Positions 19,209 to 29,094 of a DNA stretch of 64,000 nt are shown here, piece by piece. The DNA is from Bedellia somnulentella (lineage: Eukaryota; Arthropoda; Insecta; Lepidoptera; Bedelliidae). The notes under the pieces were generated by a model. The model saw only the letters and a list, made by a program, of their open reading frames with translations. It was not told where the DNA came from and did not search any database. The position numbers were made by a program, and so were the translations under genes. The stretch is taken from assembly GCA_963576735.1 (NCBI GenBank), contig OY755178.1, forward strand, positions 11,594,001 to 11,658,000, read 5' to 3'. The stretch's first letter is position 1; each line of letters opens with the position of its first letter.

Positions 19209-22139
19209 CGGAATACCTTTAGTTCCTCGCCTCTCCCATGGCCGAAACAGAAAATTAAAATTTTAAATGGGAGAGGCGGTACTCCCCGACAAGAGCACAG
19301 TCGGTCGGGGTCAGGGAGTCAGGTTCAAGAACCGACGGACGATCCGAGCCGTATCGATTAGCACCGCTTTCTGCATCTGTGCTGGAACCGACACGCCACA
19401 GAAATCCAACCGCCTCAAGTTGGTCGCGAGGCTGGTTGGAATTAACCCGTTCGCGGACAAAACAATTGGGATTATTTTTGTCGAAGTCACACCCCACATG
19501 TCGGTGATCTCGTGAGCCAGATCGAGATATTTCCGACGCTTCTCGGTGTCGGCTTTCACGAGACCCTCGTCATGAGGGATAGTGACATCCACTAGAAATA
19601 CCCTCGACTGCGACCGATCCCATACCACGATATCAGGCTTATTCGCTAGAATAGTCCTGTCCGTGATAACGGATCGGTCCCAATAGATTTTGGCACGGTC
19701 GTTTTCTAGGATTGGCTCCGGCAGATACTTGTAATACGGCAGCCTCTGTTGCAAGAGTCCGTATTTTAGGGCGAGCTCCTGATGCAGGATTTTGGCTGCT
19801 TGGTTGTGTCTGTGCAAGTACTCAGTGTTAGCAAGAGCCGAACAACCGGAAATAACATGCCTAAGTGACTCTCCGGGACGGCCACATGCTCGACAGATGT
19901 CTGTGGTACCGTCCTTTAGGATGTATCTCCGATAGTTCCGCGTCTTGATAACCTGGTCTTGTATTCCACAGACAAAACCTTCGGTTTCCCCAAAGAGGTC
20001 CCCGAAACGCAGCCAATGCAGGGAGGCTTTACGGTCCACGAAAGGTTCGTGAAGTACCTTGTAAAACCTCCCGTGCAGCTCCTTCTCTTTCCATACGGAC
20101 TCCCGATCAGAGGTGCTAAGTACCTCCGGGGTTCGCCAATCCTGTGAGGCCAACGATAAGGGAGTCAGTTCTTTATCACTAGCGACCACCTCTCCCCGAA
20201 TACTATCATCCGTCATCGTCAAAAAATAGTTTCTGAGGTTGCATACCTCGCGGTTGTGCATGGTTTTGGCACTCAAGAGGCCTCGACCACCACACTTCCG
20301 CGGGATATACAATCTCATAACCGACGACCTCGGATGATGCATTCGATGAGAGGTCATCATCGTGCGGACTCGTCTGTCCAGAGCGTCGAGTTCGGTCTGA
20401 GTCCATCTAAGCACGCCAAATGTGTACATCAGTACAGGCATGACCCAGGAGTTAATGGCTCGGATCTTATTAACGCCTGACAAGTAGCTATTAAGCACAC
20501 TTTTCAGGCGTTCATAAAACTCCTCGCAAACACCCTGTTTCATGTCTGCCACCTTCACACCGATGGTTTGTGACATGCCCAGATACCGGTATGTTTCAGC
20601 CTCGGAGAGTGCCCTCAAATGATTGGTGCCGACATCGACACCATCAGAGTGCACGACATGCCCCTTCTCAACATGAATGACCGCACACTTATCGACCCCG
20701 AGCTCCATCTTGACGGAACCACTGAAATCGTTAGTGATCGTCAGTAGCTCCGCCAATCTGTCAGCCGTGGGGGCGTAAAGCTTCAGGTCATCCATGTAAA
20801 GGAGATGAGGCAAGCGTGGTCCGCCTCTCCGAAACTGAAAGCCTGTCCCCGAATTCTCCAAGAGTGTACTTAGAGGATTCAGGGCCAAGCAAAACCAAAC
20901 TGGACTCAGGCAATCGCCCTGGAAAATCCCTCGCCTTATATCAATTTGGTCATCCGCGTCCGTCATCCGCTGACCGTCTAAACTCAGGATCGTTCCCCAG
21001 CACCCCATACATTGCCCGAGGAAGTGTCGAACTGCACTATCAATTTTGTACAGCTCGAGGACCCTCATGAGCCATGAATGAGGTACCGAATCGAACGCCT
21101 TCCTGTAGTCTATCCAGCCAGCGGAAAAGTTCCGACGGTTGCGTTTGACCAGTTGGCCTACGACCGCATCGATGAGGAGCATCTCCTTGCTACCGCGACT
21201 ACCGCCCCTACACCCGTTCTGAGCTCCAGAGATCACATTGTTATCAACAATGTGTTGAGTAATCTTGGAGCTCAAAACGGATGTCAAGGTCTTGTAAATT
21301 GTACAAAGACAAGTAATGGGGCGGTATTGTGATGGATCCGCGGTAGCATCGCTCTTTGGAGCTAAATGAGTGACCCCAGTAGTTAAGAAGTTCGGGAGCG
21401 TCCCACTCTCGAGGGCGCTTTGGAACTGACGGGCGAGAGTAGCGTGACAGCGCGTGAGCCCCTTCAACCAGTAATGGTGCAGTCCGTCCGGCCCCGGACT
21501 TTTCCAGTTCGGAGCCTTACGGATCGCAGCCACCACATCCTCCTCGGATATGTTGACGGGGTTCATGGGCGCTATGGGCTCGCACGCTCCCTCGACCGCC
21601 TCGAACCATCGGCCCTCTTCGTGATCAACAGGCAGCGACCAAAGCCCACGCCAAAAGGCAACTATATCGGCTTTTTCCGGTCGCTGACCTGTCGAAACCA
21701 CATCGGGACGCTCCAAAGTTCTGTAGAACTTCTTCTGGTCACTCATGAAGAGACGATTCTGTTGGTACCTCTTTACCCTTTCAGAATATCGCCTAATTCG
21801 CTTACCCCAAGCAGCGATCTTCTGCTTCAGATCATCGATGCGCTCCATCAGTCTACAGGCAAACTCCGGTGAGTTGTCAAAGACATTCTCACCAGGGAAT
21901 GCCTCCCTGACGAAGCGCACCACCCTCGGCCTATTGTTGCCTGACCTGAAGCTGGTCAGTTTGCCGATGAGGACCCTGGCCCTTGTGATACGGCTTTCAA
22001 TCCGCCTCATCCAGGCTGGTCTAGTTCTAGTCCTGGGACTAGTACTGCCAGCCTGGCGGGAGCCACCAGCTCTTGTTGGCGGCATCCTGACGCCGACAAA
22101 TTGACAAACTGTCATTGCGGCGCCAAAGAGAATTGAATC
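19209..22139 (-). mobile_element. R4/Dong-like non-LTR retrotransposon
   Basis: 2.9 kb on the minus strand between (TTA)n tracts at 19195-19208 and about 22143-22162. It has one long ORF and a short 3' UTR. By the RT style, the C-terminal restriction-like endonuclease and the TAA-repeat target it belongs to the R4 clade, closest in habit to Dong. Confidence 0.85.
19311..22115 (-). CDS. R4/Dong-like reverse transcriptase plus restriction-like endonuclease
   Basis: A 934-residue frame from the first ATG. After a basic N-terminal region the reverse transcriptase shows 'NWKSPGPDGLHHYWLK', 'YRPITCLCTIYKTLTSVLSS', 'WIDYRKAFDSVPHSW', 'IFQGDCLSPVWFCLALNPLS' and the catalytic 'LLYMDDLKLYA'. The C-terminal third holds a CCHC knuckle ('CRACGRPGESLRHVISGC') and the endonuclease block 'KPDIVVWDRS ... 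VFLVDVTIPHDE', matching the PD...D core of site-specific non-LTR elements. The frame has no internal stop. It also stays open upstream of the ATG up to the element boundary (8 codons), and I see no N-terminal zinc finger, so the true 5' end may be missing. On a host transcript it would be antisense to the flanking LINE. Confidence 0.9.
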   Translation of the reverse strand: MTVCQFVGVRMPPTRAGGSRQAGSTSPRTRTRPAWMRRIESRITRARVLIGKLTSFRSGNNRPRVVRFVREAFPGENVFDNSPEFACRLMERIDDLKQKIAAWGKRIRRYSERVKRYQQNRLFMSDQKKFYRTLERPDVVSTGQRPEKADIVAFWRGLWSLPVDHEEGRWFEAVEGACEPIAPMNPVNISEEDVVAAIRKAPNWKSPGPDGLHHYWLKGLTRCHATLARQFQSALESGTLPNFLTTGVTHLAPKSDATADPSQYRPITCLCTIYKTLTSVLSSKITQHIVDNNVISGAQNGCRGGSRGSKEMLLIDAVVGQLVKRNRRNFSAGWIDYRKAFDSVPHSWLMRVLELYKIDSAVRHFLGQCMGCWGTILSLDGQRMTDADDQIDIRRGIFQGDCLSPVWFCLALNPLSTLLENSGTGFQFRRGGPRLPHLLYMDDLKLYAPTADRLAELLTITNDFSGSVKMELGVDKCAVIHVEKGHVVHSDGVDVGTNHLRALSEAETYRYLGMSQTIGVKVADMKQGVCEEFYERLKSVLNSYLSGVNKIRAINSWVMPVLMYTFGVLRWTQTELDALDRRVRTMMTSHRMHHPRSSVMRLYIPRKCGGRGLLSAKTMHNREVCNLRNYFLTMTDDSIRGEVVASDKELTPLSLASQDWRTPEVLSTSDRESVWKEKELHGRFYKVLHEPFVDRKASLHWLRFGDLFGETEGFVCGIQDQVIKTRNYRRYILKDGTTDICRACGRPGESLRHVISGCSALANTEYLHRHNQAAKILHQELALKYGLLQQRLPYYKYLPEPILENDRAKIYWDRSVITDRTILANKPDIVVWDRSQSRVFLVDVTIPHDEGLVKADTEKRRKYLDLAHEITDMWGVTSTKIIPIVLSANGLIPTSLATNLRRLDFCGVSVPAQMQKAVLIDTARIVRRFLNLTP

Positions 22140-22142
22140 CGT

Positions 22143-22162
22143 TTTATTATTATTATTATTAT
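22143..22162. repeat. (TTA)n tract at the Dong insertion edge
   Basis: About six TTA units, interpreted as the remainder of the LINE tail. Unit B flank resumes right after it (TAGTGAAATTTGC). Confidence 0.8.
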
Positions 22163-22244
22163 AGTGAAATTTGCAAAGAAAATTTTCATTACTTAAAAAA
22201 ATAAAGAGATATGATTGGTAAAAAACGGTTGCATTAAGCAGATA

Positions 22245-22534
22245 TCAACCATTAACAAAGTGTCTCATTTCTTCTAGACTCATGTCTGAAAATCCATTAA
22301 TATCATACGTAGCTGCTTTGTTTTTCTCGTTTGCTTCATTTACTACTTTTAGAGACTCATAAAAATATTTATCATCAGATCATAATCCTTTATGAATTTC
22401 TTGAAAATTTCCGGAGCATCTTTGAGATTGTAATAAGGTTTTCCATCTGGTAACCCAGTAGTTTGGGCTTTCACATTATTATCATAACTTATTCCAATTA
22501 AAAAAAATAATGATATTAGAATAACACTATTCAT
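22245..22534 (-). pseudogene. I29 inhibitor gene broken by a 31-bp loss
   Basis: The tandem twin of the gene at 8680-8997. It starts MNSVILISLFFLIGISYDNN and is intact through 'EIFKKFIKDYD'. Then 45 bp of the unit A sequence is replaced by 14 bp near 22370, a net loss of 31 bp that removes the DRHYKDQAEY helix core and shifts the frame, giving a stop after LMINIFMSL. The remaining codons (ESLKVVNEANEKNK to MRHFVNG) persist out of frame down to the original stop at 22245-22247. The protein would be about 60 residues without a full I29 domain. The nested retroelements end only about 80 bp 3' of it. Confidence 0.88.
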
Positions 22535-23599
22535 ATTTTCTCTTGTTTGCTTCGTGTGAAATACGTTAAAACGTATGTAAATGTGTAGCACAAAAGTATT
22601 AACTGCACAATAGTTCACTTGAGTGTGATTCACAATACTGTTGCAGAAATAGCGATAAATATAGCATTTATATTATACGCACAAAATGTAATAAAATAAA
22701 ACATAATTAAACAATCGGCAATAATATATTTCACTTGTAGCTTAATTGGTTAGTAATGCATGGTAATGCAATCTAAACATCTACGTATAAATAACTAGTT
22801 TTCACCCGCGATTCCTATTACGTTTCATATTCTTTGTACTTGCATATTGCTTTTTTCTGTCTTGCACACTATGTTATCTTTTAACCGATAGAACCTTTTT
22901 AAATAACTAATGGCTCGACATAAGACCGGTCATGACTCTATTCTCCACACTCCGTGGCTTTGCAAATTTTCTCTGGTTATGTCTCTCCTATTTTCCATCC
23001 CCAGTAAATTAACTTCCCAGTTATAAAAAACTTTTTAACAATTGCACATTCTCTCATACTTTAGATTTTAACAGAAGTACTCGTATTTATAAGACACACT
23101 TTCTATAGAAATTCTACTTTTTTAAAAACTCTCGCTGTTTGTATACATTATACATAATAATCGGGATAAACCAACGATTTTTTTTAAATCACTTGCGTGA
23201 TATGTTTACCCGGTTTTTTGGCACACCTACTCAATATGTCGCTGGTTAATACCGATTATTATGTAAAATAAAGAAATTTTGGCGATAATTCATGTTTTGA
23301 TGTGACGTCATGTTCTAAAGATTTACGTTTACGTATGTGCATATAAAGTACTGTTAAGTAAAGTATGATGTTCGTTGGTTTAGAACTAGCCTGAACAATC
23401 GTTTGTGTGTTTGTTCCAGAGTTCAAAGAGTTTTCATATCTATCTAATTTGATAACACATATTGATATTTACATATAGACGTTATTTGAACACCCGCAAT
23501 TAAAAACCTCTGTTAGTGACTCTATCTCTGCGCGCGTTGCGGAACTACTTGAAGTTACCATGTCATTAGTTAGCAGGCAATCGATCCAATTGGAAACTT

Positions 23600-24030
23600 C
23601 TGTAATAAGAAAAGCCGAAGTGTGCGGTTTGTTAGACGTTGACGCAGGTGCGTACAGATGGCACTGTGTGCACCAAGTGTGTACTCTACTATCACCGCCC
23701 CTGCGTTGATGTTTTTTTATTCATTCAACGCAACGGGCATCGACTAATTTGTTGGGCCCAAAAAGCACCCATTGCATGCCGCGGGACAACAAGGCCGACA
23801 CTCCAGTCAAGGGGTTCATAGTGGAAGACCAACGAGTCGCCACAAACTCATCAACACCCGAGCTAGCACTAAAAGATACTCACTACGTTCACGTACATAC
23901 GTTCAACAGAACAGTGGTCTATATCTCCGGAAATTAACATCTTTAGGAACGATATTCTTAGCTTACTAGATGAATTCGCAACATTTCGCTCTGATTTCTA
24001 CATTTTCTGTTACGTGATTGTTCAGGAGGT
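23600..24030 (+). pseudogene. LINE ORF1 remnant with PHD-like zinc finger (unit B)
   Basis: Counterpart of 10240-10660: 'VCTKCVLYYHRPCV' and 'PRDNKADTPVKGFI' again in different frames. It lacks three bases (one Val codon) near 23912 relative to unit A. Confidence 0.5.
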
Positions 24031-24160
24031 ATACTTTTGACAGCGAGCACCATAATAGGCATAAGGATCTCTTCTAACGAATATTCGGATTTTGCGGGTT
24101 TTAATAAGTTAGTTTACATAGTGATATTCGAACAATTCAACGACAGTTTAACACTATCCA

Positions 24161-24272
24161 AAGAAAACGTGGGTACTCTGAACACCAGATGACAACATCA
24201 CGTGATATTTAGAAGTATAAATAGCTCCGCCAACACCTTTGGGGTTATACAGCCTGAACGTTCGTGTTTGAG
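24161..24272 (+). repeat. Family B SINE fragment
   Basis: 'aaaacgtgggtactctgaac', then 'cacgtgatatttagaag' and 'acctttggggttatacagcc'. A longer counterpart of 11136-11200. Confidence 0.65.
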
Positions 24273-24510
24273 ACACACATCATAAATCCCATAAAAGGGG
24301 CTACGCTTTGGCTACAAAGCCTCGAATTCAACAATTCCTTACTCACTTTTGGGAGTTACAAAGAAATAGATAGTAAAAATAAAATATTGTTGTTGATGAG
24401 TCTCTAACCATACCACCCACTAACTACTTAAAAAAGCCTCCTACGTCCCCTCTTACGCCACAAGCGGAATGAAATTGGGTAGTTCTATTCCACACTGATA
24501 CTGCACAGCT
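24273..24510 (-). repeat. Family A SINE-like copy, diverged
   Basis: Counterpart of 11201-11436. Confidence 0.7.
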
Positions 24511-24793
24511 ATATGTATGCAAATATTTGTGTGATTGCAGCAGGAGGTAAGAAGTCAAAAGGTAGTTGTTACAAAAATCGTAATCTAACAACTTTCACTA
24601 TGGGACCAACTTTATAAGAGACTCTTTATTTTCTCTACTCGATACAAACCAGCAAAGACCTTGTATAAAAACGAACAGGTGTTGCAGTTACATTACATTG
24701 CTTGCCAAATCAAATAATCTAGAAATCTTGTTATTAAATTAAATAGTGAAATAAAAAATATATACTCATAAAATGCTTTATTAAAAGAACAAA

Positions 24794-25123
24794 CTAATTA
24801 GGGTTAAACCCACCTAGACTTTTCCTTTCGGCTGGACTATAGTCCGAAAATTGATTGATACCAAACGTTGCTGAGTCATCTTTCTTATTTAGCTCATTAA
24901 TTTCTTCTAAGGATTTCAAAAAATACTGATACCGTTGCTGATACTCGGCTTGGTCTTTGTAATGCCTGTCATAATCTATCACAAATTTCTTGAAGAGTGC
25001 CGGACCATCTTTTAGGTTATAATAACGTTTTTCTTCTGCTGCTCCAGTAGTTTGCGCTTTCACTGTATTATTATAACCGACACAAATCATAAAAATCAAC
25101 GTTATCAGTAAAAACTTATTCAT
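24794..25123 (-). CDS. Secreted I29 cysteine-protease inhibitor 4
   Basis: 109 residues, the tandem twin of 11721-12050. The signal peptide and the whole C-terminal two thirds are identical in DNA and protein. The five residue differences are G27, E30, E31, A42 and K46 (E, D, G, E and Q in the twin), all near the start of the mature protein and the first I29 helix. The GNFD motif 'FGINQFSDYS' and the ERFNIN-type residues are intact. AATAAA lies at plus-strand 24777-24782, 12 nt past the stop. Its upstream DNA is uninterrupted, unlike the twin's, so its regulation is more likely to be ancestral. No protease domain is present. Confidence 0.9.
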   Translation of the reverse strand: MNKFLLITLIFMICVGYNNTVKAQTTGAAEEKRYYNLKDGPALFKKFVIDYDRHYKDQAEYQQRYQYFLKSLEEINELNKKDDSATFGINQFSDYSPAERKSLGGFNPN

Positions 25124-25183
25124 ATTTGTAATATTTCTCTTTTACTGGTTTTGTGTCACTCTGTTTTCGTATCGACGACAGAA

Positions 25184-25215
25184 TGAACAACTTTAGTCAG
25201 TTCTGACGTTATATA
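25184..25215 (-). promoter_or_regulatory. Core promoter of inhibitor gene 4
   Basis: TATATAAC (25215-25208) with a TCATTC initiator (A at 25184), at the same 31-nt spacing as genes 1 and 3. This copy has natural DNA upstream of the TATA box. Confidence 0.6.
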
Positions 25216-25591
25216 CTATTGTGAAGGTAATAAATATGAAGTATGAATCAGACAGGGTTTTTTTCCTACAGAACATGTGATATACAATAAGTAATAAACA
25301 TAGTTGCTCGTGATTTTATTAATCCACATAAAGATACTTACAAATAGTTTAAGCAGCGGACATGGGTTAAAATGGTTTTAGTTATTGTCATTTTTGTTTG
25401 AAAGGGCTATAGACCAAAAAAATAAAATTATAAGCATATTTCTGTTTACGGAAATCACTAGAAAAGTCAATTTAAGATATTACACAAAGCAGAAAATAGG
25501 TGACATTTAGAATTTAGTATAATTATATACTCAAAGATGGGTAGTTTCAATGTTTTGTTAAACGTTGAATAAAAATTATCTATAGAGCTAA

Positions 25592-25800
25592 TGTGGAAGG
25601 TAATATTAGTAGAGGCCGGACACTGAGGACACACTTGGACCAAATTGAGAGGGTGCTCAAAAAGGTCGGCGTCCGAAGTATGAAGAATAAAAGAGCAAGT
25701 ATGAAGGATTGATGGAAAAACGAAGTTAGAGAGAGGTACGAAGTGGCTATCGATAGTCTTTGCCTACCCCAATGGGAACTATTGGCGTGAGTATATATTA
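25592..25800 (+). repeat. Family C repeat
   Basis: It runs from 'agtagaggccggacactgag' through 'ctaccccaatgggaac' to 'gcgtgagtatata'. Its 3' end shares GTGAGTATAT with family A. The 'ttcccattggggtagacag' stretch recurs at 62404-62422 and, diverged, at 32420-32440. Confidence 0.6.
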
Positions 25801-25859
25801 TGTGAATAAAATATATTCGAATACAAATATTAAGGATTTAAACAATGTGTAATACGTTC

Positions 25860-26040
25860 TAAAAGTATTTTTTTACAAAATAAATTAACTACATTTAGGT
25901 CCATAATGTCTAGAAATCCACGACTCTGGGTTGTACCTAGTCTGGTTGCAGTATAATCGTATAATGCGGGGATAAGCTTATCTTGCCATATCTGTTCAGA
26001 ACTATTAGAACTTCTGCCAGATCTTCAGGTAACTAAAGCG
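25860..26040 (-). other. Unrecognised exon-like stretch
   Basis: On the minus strand one frame reads 'SSEQIWQDKLIPALYDYTA', then 'RLGTTQSRGFLDIMDLNVVN'. It is not repeated elsewhere in the window and no splice structure is clear. I assign no function. Confidence 0.15.
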
Positions 26041-26055
26041 TAAAGCAGCAAAACA

Positions 26056-26296
26056 GATGTGTAGTGCCGGCTTAGAATGTCACTACCCCTTTCTACCCAC
26101 AGCTGTCGTAAGAGGCGACAAAAGGTATGTTTTTTTAATGATTTTTGTTGATGCGGTTGGAGACCAATCACCAGCGATACTTTATTTTTACCATATTGAC
26201 CCGTGTAAACTTTCAATTGTGGCTAAGGAGTTTTTAGCTCTGAAGTTATGGCTATCCCTTTTTGTGATTTATGGCCGTGAGTATATGTATGTATGC
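26056..26296 (+). repeat. Family A SINE-like copy
   Basis: A full-length but diverged copy, with 'gtgtagtgccggcttagaat' at the 5' end and GTGAGTATATGTATGTATG at the 3' end. Confidence 0.8.
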
Positions 26297-26811
26297 AGAC
26301 TGTATTTCTTTTAAATCGTATAACACCCCTGCCGCTCTTTATATATTATTTATTATGGTTTGGGTTTCTTAGCCGTATACACATTATACTCGTGTAGTCG
26401 TAATGTAATATAGTCTTTGACAAAACAAGAAATGTTGCTTTATAAATATCTTCATTAAATATAATTTAGGAGGGATCAAAGAATTTTGTCGCAAAAGAGT
26501 ATTAAACGCTCCCAATAAAGACACAAGGAGCACCTTTTGGTTTGTACACATTTGATTTGAGTAATCTGCCTAGTGATAAACAAAGGGTTTTCTTTGAAAA
26601 TTCATTTCGTCCGTCTTTTTTTTTTTTTTTTTTTAGTAGTAATAGTAAAGAGTAATAGTAAAAATTTGAAGAGTGGGATTTGGGTTACACAAATAAAATG
26701 AAACACTTTGCTTTAAAATCATTTGTGGTCTATAAAAGACTATAGCCCGATAGCTGTAGGCCTAACACGAGCGCTATTTTATTGTCACGATATCGGTTAG
26801 AATGAGATGAC
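26297..26811. other. No gene seen
   Basis: Unique AT-rich DNA with a poly-T run near 26618. Confidence 0.4.
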
Positions 26812-27195
26812 ACATGATGCGACATGATAGTCCAGTGGATAGAACACCCGCCCGAAAAACAGAAGGGCGTGAGTTCCAATCCTGGGACGGGCCTACACCA
26901 ATTTGTCTTTTCTAAAGTCATATGTGTGGTTAATTTATCATGGTTGCTAACGGTGAGGGAAAACATCGTGAGGAAACCCACATGGCTGAGTTGTACTTAG
27001 TCATGTGACAGTGTATTCGTACAAAACGGCGATAGGCCTGCCCCCTATCACGTGACGTGAGTACACTGTCTAAGCAAAACGTGGGTACCTTCTCTGGAAA
27101 CTAGATGGCGCTTGCCATGTGAGTTCAGGAGTATTGGTACCTCTGCCAACCCCTTCGGGGATAAACGGCGTGAACGTTTATGTTATGTTATGTTA
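26812..27195 (+). repeat. Family B SINE, full-length
   Basis: A tRNA-like head with an A-box-like 'gatagtccagtggatagaac' and a B-box-like 'gagttccaatcctggga'. The body contains 'ggctgagttgtacttagtca' and 'ccaaccccttcggggataaa', and the tail is (TTATG)n. This is the best forward copy for defining the family. Confidence 0.85.
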
Positions 27196-27577
27196 TGAGA
27201 TGACAGTATACGATACTATGTAAGTGCAAAAAAGATGGCCGTTTTGTACCACGCGATATCTAGTTAAAAAGGTGCTCGTAGTAGCTCGTACAAGTAGTAG
27301 CTAGTTTCTACATAAATCAAAAGTTATCAATATGATTAGTATCGTTGATCAATATAATAATATGATGTTATATGTTTGTTAGGCATCGTCATAAGACTAA
27401 AGAATAAAAGCATATACAAAAATGAAGATCTTGAAAGTGGTGGAAAGGTAAATGTTTGTGTTCCTATCTGTATATAAAAACTGGTAATATCATGGAATTA
27501 GTTGTATGCCTTGTCAGTTAATGAAACGCCAAGTTTCAATCATATTGCTAGTCTGTCGTTAAAATAATGACTTAACC

Positions 27578-27665
27578 AAACGCCCAGCCTCGATTTCTCA
27601 GTAGGAAGACCACCGCTTCTAATGTCGAGGCGTCGTTTCGAATCCTGAGTCGGGCCTACAATTGT
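27578..27665 (+). repeat. tRNA-like SINE head
   Basis: 'cgatttctcagtaggaagac' and 'cgtttcgaatcctgagtcgg' resemble tRNA A and B boxes. It is followed by 'gcctacaatt', as in family B, so this may be a diverged family B head cut short by family D. Confidence 0.5.
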
Positions 27666-27680
27666 GTATTTTTATGTTAT

Positions 27681-28592
27681 ACTAGTGGATTGGCCCAGCT
27701 TTGCACGGGTAGCGTAGTTTTCAAAACATTCGAGGTTTCTTCAATCACTGCTCGCCCTTTGTGAAATTTAGCGTAATGATTACAACTTATAGCACTCCTG
27801 AATAATGTAGCTTTGAGTGTGAAAGCGCTTTTATACCTCCGAATGTAAGCCCTTGCAAACATACAGTCAGAGTTACAAACTTTGCATACATCATACATGT
27901 ATTCACGGCTATCTTTTGCCTGCGCAACCGTTACACAAAAATTATCCTTATAGCATGATTCAGTATTCACGTGCGACGACAGCGCGATGGCTTATTTCAT
28001 GTATAAGTTTAATTTAATAGGTAATAATAAAAACTTTTTGAAATTAGTGATGAGTGACAGTATTATAAACGTAAGAGTAAACAAATGTAATCAGAATGCT
28101 CTGAAACTGCTAAGCTATCAGCAGTTACACGTGCTATTGTAAGTCAACCATAAAAGATAGACACATGCTGTTGAGAGATATTTTTTTAGACAATTTTATG
28201 TGAAATATTACATGATTAATACATGATTTCTATGTAACTTTAACCATAAAGACTGCACACGCGACGGAAACTTAAATAATGGAGTAACTTCTCCCGTTTT
28301 CCCAAAATTCCCCTACACTACTCTGCTGAAAAGTATACTATAACGTGCCTAGGAGTATGAAGAATAATCGTACCAAGTTTCGTTTAAATCCGTCGAGTAG
28401 TTTTTATTTCCATAAGGAACATACAAATCGACAGACAGACAGACAGAAAAACAGACAGACAGACATACAAAAATTTAACAGATTGCTTTTCTGCCATCAG
28501 TAGCTATCACTTAAAACCCCCTGATTGTTAATTTGAAAATATATTTAATGTACGGAACTGACCTCTCTACAGATTTATTATAAGTATAGATG
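27681..28592 (+). repeat. Family D repeat, full-length copy
   Basis: From 'actagtggattggcccagct' to 'ttattataagtatagat'; aligns with 2448-3384, including a (GACA)n tract near 28435. Confidence 0.75.
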
Positions 28593-28675
28593 TGTTGTTT
28601 ATTATTGATCTTGTAAACGGCATAATAAAATATCGTGCTAAAAGCCAACCCAACTGGACGATTAGTAGGTATCAA

Positions 28676-28751
28676 TGTGACAGTGTATTCGTACAAAGTG
28701 GTAATATGCCCAACCTCCATTAACGCGAAAGTATTCTATCCAAGCAAAGAA
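28676..28751 (+). repeat. Family B SINE fragment
   Basis: 'gtgacagtgtattcgtacaa' and a diverged 'tatccaagcaaag'. Confidence 0.5.
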
Positions 28752-28882
28752 ACATTGATGGTGGTATGTCTTCAAGCGCATCGCCCGAAGTTCATTAAAA
28801 AAGCTTCATTACCCTAAGTCACTTCTTACGAGCATCCATATGAAGAAATGGGGTCGTGATATTATAAGCCACACTAAACAAT
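28752..28882 (-). repeat. Family A SINE-like 5' half
   Basis: 'tcaagcgcatcgcccgaag' to 'ataagccacactaaacaa' is a diverged reverse copy. Confidence 0.55.
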
Positions 28883-28949
28883 AGTGTTTCTTTTCAATAT
28901 CTTTTGGTTAAAGATTGAACAATTGATTTGTAAGTGGCTCCCAAAAGAC

Positions 28950-29094
28950 TGTCAATTCCAACAAAGTGTAGCCAGAATCTTAGGGTTTGAAATGCCACAG
29001 CCACTTCTGGAAGCTACGTTTTAAAAAGAATTTTGGTGATGGATTTCAAGGAATATCACCCAGAAAACTCTTGAAATTGGCTCGTACGATACCG
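28950..29094 (-). repeat. Family A SINE-like remnant
   Basis: 'gtagccagaatcttagg', 'ccacagccacttctggaag' and 'tggtgatggatttcaagg' follow the family's order with many changes. Confidence 0.45.

Larger units (their letters stand above)
13949..25725. repeat. Tandem segmental duplication, unit B
   Basis: It begins 'gtgggaaaggtgcgattg' and ends at 'gatggaaaaacgaag' (25711-25725). It is colinear with unit A except for about 6.1 kb of nested retroelements (16013-22162) and small indels. It lacks the MITE, the LINE end and the mariner found in unit A. Confidence 0.9.

Noticed and set aside
21078..22104. Plus-strand frames opposite the Dong-like ORF
   Set aside because: They are antisense shadows of a GC-rich coding sequence.
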